Source: Desulfosalsimonas propionicica
GTDB taxonomy: Bacteria; Desulfobacterota; Desulfobacteria; Desulfobacterales; Desulfosalsimonadaceae
Assembly: GCF_013761005.1 (NCBI RefSeq)
Contig: NZ_JACDUS010000004.1
Coordinates: 124,001-188,000, forward strand
Length of the DNA stretch: 64,000 nt
Direction: 5' to 3'
Of this stretch, positions 8,213 through 17,142 are shown in pieces. Position numbers and translations under genes: made by a program. Under the pieces are notes generated by a model, which worked only from the letters and a program-made list of their open reading frames with translations, was not told where the DNA came from and did no database searches. Within the stretch, counting starts at the first letter, position 1. Every line of letters starts with the position of its first letter.

Positions 8213-9358
8213 CTATGAGTGATTGGAAATCTTTCGCCAGACCAGAATCGCGTTTCGCGAAACGGTCCGCAATGCCTTATATTCCATGGCCTGGTGATAA
8301 TAGTTTTTTATTTTGTCCCGGATCTTATGGTGATAGGCATTTAGAATAGTGGATGCGATGCCCCGGGACGGGGATGTAAACATATAATTGTCTGTTTTTC
8401 GCTTATCCCATGACCAGTCATACTTCCAGTTGTAATCTCCGGCCATAAAATTGATGGTATGGATGCCCGTAGCCATAAAATGACGAATCATATAGGCTAA
8501 AATCATAATGCCCGGATAGTACCTTTTAAAAGCCGGGTTAAAACTGGTGTGCCAGGCATAATAAACCCCCTGATGCACAAACCCCAGGCGGTATGCGGCC
8601 GGTTTGCCATCAAACAAAAGCTGATAATAGACAATTTTTCCCTTATTAAACTGCTCTTTTATGGCCTCCTGCCAGCAGGCCAGTTCCTGATCGCTTTTGG
8701 CAGGCGATCGATCGTCCTGCCAGCGCGCCCGGTATATGCTGACCATCTCAGTGAATTTTTTTTCATAATCCGCCCATTGATTTGTAGCCCTCAACGCTGC
8801 ATCATGGTCTGAAGCAATTTTTTTCATGCGTCTTCGGATTTCTGCCCGAAAATTTTTTTTCAGTTTTGCTAAATAGCCATCCCAGTCCAAACCCGAAAAA
8901 TCAGCTATCACACAAGCCGTCATATGCTTGGCAAGAAAAGCGTGTTCAGCAAAAACCCGTGCCAAGACACTGTTTTCAGGCACCTGTTCCAGGCGTGCCC
9001 ATCTCCATTGCTGATTTGACCGGATATATGTAATTATCGCTTCAATGACCGGTTTCTCATGCGCCCCGTTTTCCAGGATAAACGTATAAAAATCCCCGAA
9101 ATGAACAGGAAATGATCTTAACACACTGACGCCTAAATGGCGTTCAATGCACAGGGGCGCTATCCCCAGGGCTTTGCCCTCCTCTCCCAGCACCATCACC
9201 ACATGCAGTTTTCTGTGGCCGGCCAGGTGTTTCCACCATGTGGCGCACCAGTGATAGGTGCTCTGGGGAAAAACATCGGCCGCCTGCTCCAGGCGCTCCC
9301 ATTCGGATTTAAGAAAAGGATCATCTATATTTTGAAATATGCGGATGTTAAAATGCAT
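8213..9358 (-). CDS. CelD/BcsL- or FemAB-like acyltransferase
   Basis: About 381 residues from the ATG at 9356-9358 (MHFNIRIFQNIDDPFL). A longer reading would run back into the preceding membrane-protein gene and is rejected. The body has the double-GNAT architecture of the CelD/BcsL and FemAB-related group: WERLEQAADVFPQSTYHW at the start, RRRMKKIASDHDAALR in the middle, and INFMAGDYNWKYDW with DKRKT near the C terminus. The last motif is typical of polysaccharide-locus members. The predicted role is transfer of an acyl or aminoacyl group to a sugar on the exopolysaccharide. It begins one base after the end of the Wzy/ligase-like gene, indicating coupling. Confidence 0.75.
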   Translation of the reverse strand: MHFNIRIFQNIDDPFLKSEWERLEQAADVFPQSTYHWCATWWKHLAGHRKLHVVMVLGEEGKALGIAPLCIERHLGVSVLRSFPVHFGDFYTFILENGAHEKPVIEAIITYIRSNQQWRWARLEQVPENSVLARVFAEHAFLAKHMTACVIADFSGLDWDGYLAKLKKNFRAEIRRRMKKIASDHDAALRATNQWADYEKKFTEMVSIYRARWQDDRSPAKSDQELACWQEAIKEQFNKGKIVYYQLLFDGKPAAYRLGFVHQGVYYAWHTSFNPAFKRYYPGIMILAYMIRHFMATGIHTINFMAGDYNWKYDWSWDKRKTDNYMFTSPSRGIASTILNAYHHKIRDKIKNYYHQAMEYKALRTVSRNAILVWRKISNHS

Positions 9359-9359
9359 T

Positions 9360-10673
9360 TTATGTTTGCGCTTTTTCGTTCTTTGCATGCAAAAACCCCA
9401 GGGCCAGGATAAAGTAGACCAGAAATGTGCCCAAATCCCCCATAACCAGGCCTGCATTATAAAAACCGGAGATAAACAAAACCACCATCATATGGCAGGC
9501 AACCCCTAGACTGATCGCCTGCCAGAACGGATCATTTTGCAAGGCGGCTGCCCTCTTGAAGGTTCTGAACATGAAAAATAAAAATGTAAACCACAGAAGG
9601 GTACCGGGATAACCGACCTGCAAAAGAAGCCATGCAAAGCCGGTCATTCCATACACTATACCGGTGCGCGGATCCACACCTCTCCAGGCGTGTCGCCCAC
9701 TCTGTTTCCTTTCCATCCCAACCCCGAATCTGGATTTCATCATGGAACCCGGGCCAAACCCGAAAAGAGCCTTGTGAAATGTTTCTGAAGACAGGCTTAA
9801 GGCCCGGATGGTGGTAGACATCCGCCCTGTTGTTGCCCCCTCCTGGCTTTGGCCGAAACTGTATTCAAAAGCATGGTCTGCGGCATAGCTGATATCAACC
9901 CTGCCTTGAACCCGGTTTTCCGGGTTAAGGCTTGGCAAAAATTTCATTGCTGTAAAAGATATAAGCCCGAGAATCACAAGGGCGAAAATCTTGTTGCGCA
10001 CGGAACCGGTTTCAATACTGCCGATGCTGTGTACAACATATAATGCAAAAACGCCGGCCAGCGGGACCGTTAAAAAAGTGGCCCGTTTGCCCCCGATAAT
10101 GCCGAATGCGGCAAAGGCCACAATGCCGATAAGATATGGCAGCCATCTGCGATAGGCGGTATAAAACACCAGCAGATAACCGGTCATGAACATGGGAATG
10201 GCCGTTGACAGGCCGCCGCCCCCATAGGTGTAGGTCCCCACTGCCTGTTCACCCTGGCCCTCCCAGATCATCCGCACGGCTGCCACCGGCACCTGAAGAA
10301 ACAGGAGAGCCGCCAGCACGGCAATCCATATTTTTATTTCCCGATCGCTCATTTCAAGGTTAATAATGGCCAGAAACAGCACATAGAAACGCAAAACAAC
10401 CCGTAAAAAAAGAACAACCGTAATTGTTGACTGGCCCGTGGCTATTCCGGCCAAAACAGTCCAGCCAATAAAGAGCACTATAAGGCGGAACCCGGCCACC
10501 CTTATTGTGCCCGGCTCCCGGTCCGGCCGCAGAAGTGCGCAGCTGAAAAGAAATAAGATCAATATTTCAGGCACAAAATTGACCGCATCCGGCAAAAGTC
10601 CGTAATGAATCAGCAGGCCTGAAAAAAAGAAAATAAAAACCAAAACAGCAATTGTGAAATGAACCAGCTTCAT
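9360..10673 (-). CDS. O-antigen ligase/Wzy polymerase-like membrane protein
   Basis: 437 residues with about ten hydrophobic segments, for example the first at residues 4-26. A large loop between about 245 and 330 contains GRMSTTIRALSLSSETFHKA and GPGSMMKSRFG. This matches the O-antigen ligase/Wzy_C superfamily, whose large periplasmic loop is catalytic. It would polymerise or ligate lipid-linked repeat units on the periplasmic side after flipping by the Wzx protein encoded nearby. Sequence alone does not separate polymerase from ligase. It lies inside the cluster directly upstream of the CelD-like gene. Confidence 0.75.
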   Translation of the reverse strand: MKLVHFTIAVLVFIFFFSGLLIHYGLLPDAVNFVPEILILFLFSCALLRPDREPGTIRVAGFRLIVLFIGWTVLAGIATGQSTITVVLFLRVVLRFYVLFLAIINLEMSDREIKIWIAVLAALLFLQVPVAAVRMIWEGQGEQAVGTYTYGGGGLSTAIPMFMTGYLLVFYTAYRRWLPYLIGIVAFAAFGIIGGKRATFLTVPLAGVFALYVVHSIGSIETGSVRNKIFALVILGLISFTAMKFLPSLNPENRVQGRVDISYAADHAFEYSFGQSQEGATTGRMSTTIRALSLSSETFHKALFGFGPGSMMKSRFGVGMERKQSGRHAWRGVDPRTGIVYGMTGFAWLLLQVGYPGTLLWFTFLFFMFRTFKRAAALQNDPFWQAISLGVACHMMVVLFISGFYNAGLVMGDLGTFLVYFILALGFLHAKNEKAQT

Positions 10674-10715
10674 GTGATGTTAGATTGGACTTGCCTTTGA
10701 CCGGTTATTTGAAAT

Positions 10716-11849
10716 TCAAAGATAAGATCGTAAAAAATTGGAAAGCCTGACTGCCTGGCTGTTCCAGGTATGTTCTTCAAGCACCTGGGCCCTTGCTTGA
10801 TTCCCCAGCTCTTCAAACCGTTTTTTTTGGGAATACGCCTGCCGGATTGCCGCGGCAAGGGCCTGGGGGGAGGCGTCTTTGGCAAAAAAAGCAAAGGGCT
10901 TGCCGTTTAAAACATTTCTGTGCGCAGGAATTTGAGTTGCGATCACCGGCAGGCCGCAGGCCATGTATTCAAACAATTTGATGGGAGAGCTTGTATTCCA
11001 CATGTCACAGTCCGGAAACGGCAGAATGCCCGCATGATGGGCCTGAATCTGTGCGGGGATCTGGGCATGGGGGATCGTATCCACCAAAGTGACCCGGTCC
11101 TGGAGTTTTAACCGCTCAATCCAGCAGATGGCTTCCGGCTCCCGCAGGGAACTGATCAATGTCAGGTGAATATCAAGGTCCTTTACATAATCCATGGCCT
11201 GGATCAACCGGTCCAGGCCCCGGGCGGCGGAAATAATGCCCCCATGATAGATCAGGCGAAAAGGCGTGTCTGCAGGCTTTAAATCAGCCGGCCTGAACGT
11301 GTCCGCATCAACCCCGGAGGTCCAGACCGCACTTTTGTGATCCGGCAGACCAAAGCGCTTTATACAGTATCTGCGCATTTCTTCCGTAATGTAGGTCACC
11401 CCGGAAAAGTGCCGGCTGGCAAACAAAAGCCGGCTGCTGAAAAGTTTGAAAGACCTGGAATTATTTTTCGGCCCTGGAAGGGTCCGGACGTCAAACACCA
11501 CTTTTGCACCATATTTCCGGGCATTTTTTAAAATAAACCGCAGCATCCGGTTTGAAGGCCCATGGGTGACAAATATGATTGCCGGTGGCTCGCTGCGGAT
11601 CAACCGCTTAATGACGCTTGGTTGACTGATATATGCCCTGAGCCACTTAAGGGGGATGCGGCCATGTCTGTCATAGTATTCCACAGGGCGGCCGCCTGCT
11701 TGTAATTCAAGCGCTTCCTTGCTGTAACCGGCGATCAGGCGGACATCAAAATGTTGATTCAAGCGTTCAATCATCTGAAGAAGAACGACCCGGTTTTCTG
11801 ATTTGTCGATGAGCTTGAAGGCTATCCAGAGAAGACGCGGTTTTTGCAT
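10716..11849 (-). CDS. Glycosyltransferase family 4
   Basis: 377 residues, GT-B fold. The N terminus is MQKPRLLWIAFKLIDKSENRV. The GT4 C-domain contains RLIYHGGIISAARGLDRLI near 205 and the donor-phosphate region KLFEYMACGLPVIATQIPAH near 310. It should be a cytoplasmic retaining glycosyltransferase of repeat-unit assembly. It sits at the boundary where base composition shifts: genes to its right (11.9-19.7 kb) are more A/T-rich while this one resembles the G/C-richer left half. No frameshift or truncation was noted. Confidence 0.85.
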   Translation of the reverse strand: MQKPRLLWIAFKLIDKSENRVVLLQMIERLNQHFDVRLIAGYSKEALELQAGGRPVEYYDRHGRIPLKWLRAYISQPSVIKRLIRSEPPAIIFVTHGPSNRMLRFILKNARKYGAKVVFDVRTLPGPKNNSRSFKLFSSRLLFASRHFSGVTYITEEMRRYCIKRFGLPDHKSAVWTSGVDADTFRPADLKPADTPFRLIYHGGIISAARGLDRLIQAMDYVKDLDIHLTLISSLREPEAICWIERLKLQDRVTLVDTIPHAQIPAQIQAHHAGILPFPDCDMWNTSSPIKLFEYMACGLPVIATQIPAHRNVLNGKPFAFFAKDASPQALAAAIRQAYSQKKRFEELGNQARAQVLEEHTWNSQAVRLSNFLRSYL

Positions 11850-11888
11850 ATTAATATCTATCCGTTACAAAAATGTGAGTCTGCAAAA

Positions 11889-13157
11889 TCAAGATTTGAT
11901 AAAATATAAGAGACGGTTCTTGGCTTTTTGGTTTATTGTACTTAATTCATATAGTTTTCTGTTACTATTATGAGCTGATTCAAAAAAAACAGATTTGCCA
12001 TTTTTTGACCATTTCGGGTGGAGGTCAACTCTCATTAATTTTTTGTATTTAAGAGGCTGATAAAATCTTCCAAGGTGTATAATATCATCAGTAAACATAT
12101 TATAGAGATATAAATGCGACATTCTGCTCTTGTCCGGGTAGGTATCTGTCACAAGCCACTGGCCATTCGGAGAAACAGAAGGGTGCCCGTCAGTCTTTGG
12201 CATTTTGGCAGACAAAAACCTGACCGCCTTTGATTTATCATTAAATTTGAAATATCCTCTCTTTTCATTGTATTGGCAAAACGCTATAATTTCATTATTA
12301 TCAGCCCAGCAGCAATGTGACGTCATTTTATCACCATTGAGGATACAAAGATTGCTGCCATCCGGATCAGCGGTAACCAGCCGCATAAAGCGCCCCTGTG
12401 GCCCGACCCATCGATGAAGGAACATAAAACGGGTGCCGTCCGGATTGATATCAATGTGATTGACCTTGTGGCCCGCTCCATCCATTGTTGGGACGTAAGC
12501 CAGGTTTTTCAGTGACTCCAGGGAAAGTATCAGCTTGTAAGCGCCGGTTTTCAGATCCAGATACCAGATGCCGTCCTGATCATCCGGCGGCAATGTCTGA
12601 TCTTTTTTATTGAAATACCCGTAATCAGGCCTCATTTTTGCCAGGCGGTCGTAATTAAGACTTAAAGCAAAATTTCCGCACTTGCTGACGTTGTTTACCG
12701 GGATATCGTAGCGGGCTACAGGGTTCCCGAATTTATCAATCACTTTGGCGATGTATCGGTCTGTTTCAGGATCATAATCATTGAACAAAATTCGTCCGTC
12801 AGCGCCGGGGGCCCATTGAAGCATGCACCCCTGCTGCCAGTTCCAGGCTTTTGTTTCTGAAATTTTAGAGGTGCTTCCGTCTGGATTTTTCAACATGATG
12901 CTTGCTGATTCAAAAAGGCTGCCCCTGGTTTCTTCCTGATTAACTTTCAAATACAGAATCTCACCTTTCTTGTTTTCAGGTAACATATTGTAATATCCGA
13001 AGAAATTTATTCCTGGATCAACAGGTTTTAAGTCAAATCCTTTTGCTAATTTATCTGAGGTTAAAACCCTTTTGATGGCGTATCGGTTAGCCCAATATCT
13101 CAGATAAACCAAAAGAGGGAATAAGGTGCTGTTTTTAAGTCTGTTTTTTATGCTCAT
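11889..13157 (-). CDS. Beta-propeller (TolB/WD40-like) protein of a glycan locus
   Basis: 422 residues without a clear signal peptide. It is built of repeated strands typical of TolB/WD40-like propellers: HIDINPDGTRFMFLHRW, HPSVSPNGQWLVTDTYPD and DLHPKWSKNGKSVFFES each carry the D-x-S/N-P-(D/N)-G pattern of a blade. Proteins of this type appear in O-antigen and capsule clusters with no defined enzymatic role. Its 5' end overlaps the upstream glycosyltransferase gene by 23 bases, so the two are co-translated. The gene is A/T-rich relative to those at 1-11 kb, which may indicate separate acquisition. No catalytic residues are recognised. Confidence 0.6.
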   Translation of the reverse strand: MSIKNRLKNSTLFPLLVYLRYWANRYAIKRVLTSDKLAKGFDLKPVDPGINFFGYYNMLPENKKGEILYLKVNQEETRGSLFESASIMLKNPDGSTSKISETKAWNWQQGCMLQWAPGADGRILFNDYDPETDRYIAKVIDKFGNPVARYDIPVNNVSKCGNFALSLNYDRLAKMRPDYGYFNKKDQTLPPDDQDGIWYLDLKTGAYKLILSLESLKNLAYVPTMDGAGHKVNHIDINPDGTRFMFLHRWVGPQGRFMRLVTADPDGSNLCILNGDKMTSHCCWADNNEIIAFCQYNEKRGYFKFNDKSKAVRFLSAKMPKTDGHPSVSPNGQWLVTDTYPDKSRMSHLYLYNMFTDDIIHLGRFYQPLKYKKLMRVDLHPKWSKNGKSVFFESAHNSNRKLYELSTINQKAKNRLLYFIKS

Positions 13158-14307
13158 TGATTGCGTCTTTTATTTTTTCTACCATATTTCCGTAAACCAA
13201 ATTGATATCGTATTTTGAAGCTTCTTTAAAAGCGTTATTGCACATTGTTTGGTGCATTTTCTCATTGTCTTTTAATAGCTTAATGGATTTACTCGCCTGG
13301 AGGGGGTCCATGTCTAACAAAAACCCTGTTTTGCCATCTTCAACAAACATGCTGTGGGTCTGTACTTTATTGCAAATAACAGGTTTGCCGGCAGCAAAAT
13401 ATTCAAATAGTTTTTGGGGTGGAGACACCTGAAAAGCCGGTACATCTGAATCCAATAAACTTAGACAAACATCAGAATAGTATAAAATACCCGGAATTAA
13501 AGCGGAATCAATAACTCCGTAATTAATAATATTATCCTCGAGGTTATTGTTTTTCTGAAAGTCAGCAATGCATTGACTAAATTTCGCATCGGCACCGGCT
13601 ATTACTAGGACAATCTTATCATCTTGGATTGCGGCTTTTTTGATTGAGTCCATCATTAATTGATAACCCCGATTTTCGGTTACCCAACCGGTATAACTGA
13701 CAATAAAATATCCTTCGTCCTTTAATTCCTTCAGTTTTTGATGCTCTTTTTTAAACAGAGGCTTTTGAAACTTGTCAATATCCATAGCATGGGGTGTATA
13801 TGCCATATTGGTTAGCCCCTCTTGTTTGAAGAGGTCGATTAAAAAGGTGGACACAACAAAATTAATTCTGGATTTTTTTAATCCCCTAAGTGTTTGGCGG
13901 TGATTTACTTTTGAAATGATTTTTTTGATATATTCTTTCGGAGATCTAGTTTTATTATTTCCTCTGTTACCATATTGGTGAATGTATTGGAATACAGGTG
14001 ATTCAATCCAAATAGCAGCCGGTGAGTCTTCATGAAACAAAAAAACCCCATCGCTTGAAATCTTATTAATCTTCCTTGCCAATTTCTTTTGATATTTATA
14101 ATGTTTTACTATTGAAAGCTTGCTTTTTTCATTGGAATTAAAGGGTATCACCAATTCATTTGGAAATCTGTTTTTAATAAATTCCGGTTGGTTTGTAATA
14201 ATGGTTACTTCAAAATATTTAGTTAAAAATTCAACCATATCCAGGCGGCAGGCATTGCCGAGTGTATCAGCATGGTTTGTTGTAAATATTATTGTAAGTT
14301 TTTTCAT
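13135..14307 (-). CDS. Glycosyltransferase family 4
   Basis: 390 residues, starting MKKLTIIFTTNHADTLGNA. The donor domain has GYFIVSYTGWVTENRGYQL near 220 and PPQKLFEYFAAGKPVICNKV near 322, the usual GT4 EX7E-type region. It is expected to add one sugar to the undecaprenyl-linked unit. It belongs to the A/T-rich block (11.9-19.7 kb) and is coupled by overlap to the downstream propeller gene. The donor sugar is unknown. Confidence 0.85.
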   Translation of the reverse strand: MKKLTIIFTTNHADTLGNACRLDMVEFLTKYFEVTIITNQPEFIKNRFPNELVIPFNSNEKSKLSIVKHYKYQKKLARKINKISSDGVFLFHEDSPAAIWIESPVFQYIHQYGNRGNNKTRSPKEYIKKIISKVNHRQTLRGLKKSRINFVVSTFLIDLFKQEGLTNMAYTPHAMDIDKFQKPLFKKEHQKLKELKDEGYFIVSYTGWVTENRGYQLMMDSIKKAAIQDDKIVLVIAGADAKFSQCIADFQKNNNLEDNIINYGVIDSALIPGILYYSDVCLSLLDSDVPAFQVSPPQKLFEYFAAGKPVICNKVQTHSMFVEDGKTGFLLDMDPLQASKSIKLLKDNEKMHQTMCNNAFKEASKYDINLVYGNMVEKIKDAINEHKKQT

Positions 14308-14330
14308 TTGCTGTATATATTTCCTACTGA

Positions 14331-15401
14331 CTAAAGTAAAGCGTTAGTTAAAAAATTGAACGACTCTTTTCTTAAAAGGTTAAGATTTGAATAAACCTCA
14401 CTATAATTAATTGGGCTATTTAAGTAGAATTTAATATCAAAATTTTCAGATTCACAAAACCTATCTTCCAGCCTGAGCATTTGCAATAAATTCTCAATCC
14501 GTGAGACTCCACCTCTTTGATTCGGAATACAGACAAACTGCTTTTTGAAAATTATTGAAAATATAACACAATGAAAAGAATCTGTAATTATTAAGGAAGC
14601 GTTTTGAATTCCATCTAACCAGGTGCCAATTGAGTTATATTTTAAAAAAGAGTGGCCTAATATTTTTTTGTTTTGTCCAAACAAATTGATGACTTTCTTT
14701 TTTGTTTGCTGAAATACCATTGACGGAATTGCACCTTTTGCAGGCCTGTCTTGTATAATATGATATGCAATATAGTTTTGTAGGTTAAACTTTTCATTTT
14801 TTTGAATAATTTTTTGATAATCACCCTCGTCAAGTAGTAAGGTGGGATCTAATACTTTTACAGCATTAACATTAAAAACATTTTTACATATATCAACCCC
14901 ATCCTGTTCTCTTACACCAATAGCCGAAAATCTCTTGATTAACGGGGTTACTTGTTTTGTTTTTTCAGTATCGCCTTCCCACGATGAGATGCCAAAACTG
15001 GCAGCATAGGCTATTTTTAATTTTTCATTATCTGCAAAATCAAGAAAATAGTGGATAAGTCTTTCTTTTGACATGGATGCACGCCAAACTTGGTCGCTGC
15101 CAACGTAATAGGCATAAAAAATGGTATCCAGCTCATGCAAATTATCATCAGAATAATAAGGGGCGCTTAACTTTATATGTTTCTTTTTAAATCTTTCAAA
15201 TTCGATTTTGTTGTATAAGAATAATTTTAATTTAGCTTTTAAATTCTTTTTAAAGCTTAGTTTTTTACCGGGTAACAGATTAATCACTTCCGGAGTGTGT
15301 CCGAGCTTTTTTAATACTCGATATGAGGCATAAGTTTGCAGGACAGCACCAAAATTTTGGGTTGAGAATTGATATGTAAGAATACCGATTTTCATAAACA
15401 T
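14331..15401 (-). CDS. Polysaccharide pyruvyl transferase family protein
   Basis: 356 residues; the start can be the ATG at 15401 or the in-frame ATG two codons on (MKIGILTYQ at 15395). It has the GT-B-like pyruvyltransferase pattern: TYQFSTQNFGAVLQTYASYR at the N terminus, YYVGSDQVWRASM near 97-109 and ASLIITDSFHCVIFSIIFKK near 268. These match the CsaB/WcaK-type family, which forms pyruvate ketals on sugars from phosphoenolpyruvate; some members of this fold act as glycosyl transferases instead. Acidic pyruvyl groups alongside sulfate would make the glycan strongly anionic. It is encoded five bases after the ThDP-enzyme gene. Confidence 0.8.
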   Translation of the reverse strand: MFMKIGILTYQFSTQNFGAVLQTYASYRVLKKLGHTPEVINLLPGKKLSFKKNLKAKLKLFLYNKIEFERFKKKHIKLSAPYYSDDNLHELDTIFYAYYVGSDQVWRASMSKERLIHYFLDFADNEKLKIAYAASFGISSWEGDTEKTKQVTPLIKRFSAIGVREQDGVDICKNVFNVNAVKVLDPTLLLDEGDYQKIIQKNEKFNLQNYIAYHIIQDRPAKGAIPSMVFQQTKKKVINLFGQNKKILGHSFLKYNSIGTWLDGIQNASLIITDSFHCVIFSIIFKKQFVCIPNQRGGVSRIENLLQMLRLEDRFCESENFDIKFYLNSPINYSEVYSNLNLLRKESFNFLTNALL

Positions 15402-15405
15402 AGTT

Positions 15406-17142
15406 TTAGGATCTGATTACTTTTTTTAAGGCACTTATGCCTTTAGGTCCTAAGACTTTTTTGGTCCATTTTTTTGCATCTTCTTTTAAGTCTTTTTCAA
15501 TATTCAAAATTTTTTTCAAGGCTCCGCTTTCCCTTTCACTGTCTGTGAAAACCTCAAATAATATTGGTTGGTTTGTAACTTCAGGGGTCAGGAAGTGCAT
15601 ATACACCTTTTTAAATTCTTCTTTGTTTGAGGCACTTAAATATTCAAACCCAAGATCCTGGGCATAATTCTTCACCAGTGTCTGGGATTTGTTGCCAAAA
15701 TGACCAGCAGCTGCAATGAACTCATCGACTTTGTCACCATGTTGATATGCTTTGTGATTGAAGTGCCTGAATTCAGTTCCTTTGCCATTGTTGACCAGCA
15801 GAAGGCGGATGTTTTTCCCAATGTCCCGATTCCCCAAAACATTCATGTCGTAGAAAAACGCCAGATCACCTACTACGCCATAGTAAAGTTTGTCTCTATT
15901 ATAAAAAGAGGCACCGATTAGGGCCGAAACGCCCCCATCTATTCCAAACCCACCTACATTCGCTGAGGAAGTAACTGAATCCGGCAATTCAAAAAAGTTC
16001 CATGAGCGAAGGCTGTTCAAAATACCGAAGTGAATGGTTGATCCATCGGGGATTAGATGTGCTATTTGGGAAGCCAGCCAAACATTTGAAAAAGGGAGAT
16101 CAGATATTTTTTTTTTAAGTTCATTTAAGAGTTTTTTGCAGTCATCTAAATATTCTGTTTTTTCTGGATCCTTGTTTGTATAATGTTCAAAAAACTGCTG
16201 TTCGGTCATTTCAAATACATAACTAAGTTTTCTGAATGTATCTCGAATTTCTCCATCTTCGCTGACACGCCAAACCTGTTTGTTTGCCATTTTAATGCTA
16301 TAGTAATCTCCGGTAATTTCACCGATATGGATAAGTAAATCCGGGAGGGTGGCGGTATCTAACACTGGTTGCCCTGCGGCAAGTGCATATTGCACCCGGT
16401 ACCTTCCCTTGTAGCCACTTGTATGATCGCAAAACACAACAGCATTATTTGATGCGCAAAACTTGTTAAGAACATCAGTTTGTTCTTTTGACATTGGTGC
16501 ATGAGCGCCTACAAATACAGCAATTTTACCTTTTGGCAGTTCAGGGAAATCATTTAACGAAGTTATTCGTTTGATGACACGGGTCTTGGGAAGTTCTTTT
16601 GTGTCAAAGTTTCTGCTGTATGTTGTTGGAAGATTGATGTGAACTGGTCCTCCACCATGTCGTTTTAATTCAAGAATGGCTTTGTTTGCTTTAATTTCAC
16701 AGTCCCATAAATCATCATCGTCTTTTACAATCGGAATTGAAACGGTTAGTTTAACAGCATCATTTGGGAAAACACTTCTATCTGTAACTTGGGCAATATG
16801 GTGGCCAACCTTCATTACCGGCTGCGTAGAAGTAATTGCAAGTATAGGTAACTTCCTGTAATAAGCTTCAATAAGTCCCGAAAAATAATTTTGAGAAGCA
16901 GTTGCACCAGTGCAGCTTAAAACTACAGGTTCGCCACTTTCGCTTGATAAACCACAAGCCAAGTATGCAGCAGATCTTTCATCGACGGAAGAGTACATCT
17001 CAAAATATGGATCATTATGCACGCTGGCAACAAAGGCTACATTTGTAGTTCCTGGAGATGCTATTATTTTTTTAATGCCATGCTCTTTTAATAGTGACAG
17101 GATAACCTGGACATTCTTTTCATCGGAGTAGTATTTTGTCAT
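15406..17142 (-). CDS. Thiamine-diphosphate-dependent enzyme (acetolactate synthase/MenD-like)
   Basis: 578 residues with the three-domain POX fold. The N-terminal PYR domain has IKKIIASPGTTNVAFVASV and the conserved catalytic Glu region MYSSVDERSAAYLACGLS (Glu near 54). The C-terminal PP domain has GVVGDLAFFYDMNVLGNRD followed by LLLVNNGKG, the GDG-N-type ThDP/Mg site in a variant form. In sugar pathways, ThDP enzymes of this class attach two-carbon branches (YerE in yersiniose synthesis) or decarboxylate keto acids. It overlaps by four bases the upstream gene for an NAD-dependent reductase/epimerase, so both may make an unusual branched sugar. That pairing is inference; a MenD-like function is less likely here. 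Confidence 0.75.
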   Translation of the reverse strand: MTKYYSDEKNVQVILSLLKEHGIKKIIASPGTTNVAFVASVHNDPYFEMYSSVDERSAAYLACGLSSESGEPVVLSCTGATASQNYFSGLIEAYYRKLPILAITSTQPVMKVGHHIAQVTDRSVFPNDAVKLTVSIPIVKDDDDLWDCEIKANKAILELKRHGGGPVHINLPTTYSRNFDTKELPKTRVIKRITSLNDFPELPKGKIAVFVGAHAPMSKEQTDVLNKFCASNNAVVFCDHTSGYKGRYRVQYALAAGQPVLDTATLPDLLIHIGEITGDYYSIKMANKQVWRVSEDGEIRDTFRKLSYVFEMTEQQFFEHYTNKDPEKTEYLDDCKKLLNELKKKISDLPFSNVWLASQIAHLIPDGSTIHFGILNSLRSWNFFELPDSVTSSANVGGFGIDGGVSALIGASFYNRDKLYYGVVGDLAFFYDMNVLGNRDIGKNIRLLLVNNGKGTEFRHFNHKAYQHGDKVDEFIAAAGHFGNKSQTLVKNYAQDLGFEYLSASNKEEFKKVYMHFLTPEVTNQPILFEVFTDSERESGALKKILNIEKDLKEDAKKWTKKVLGPKGISALKKVIRS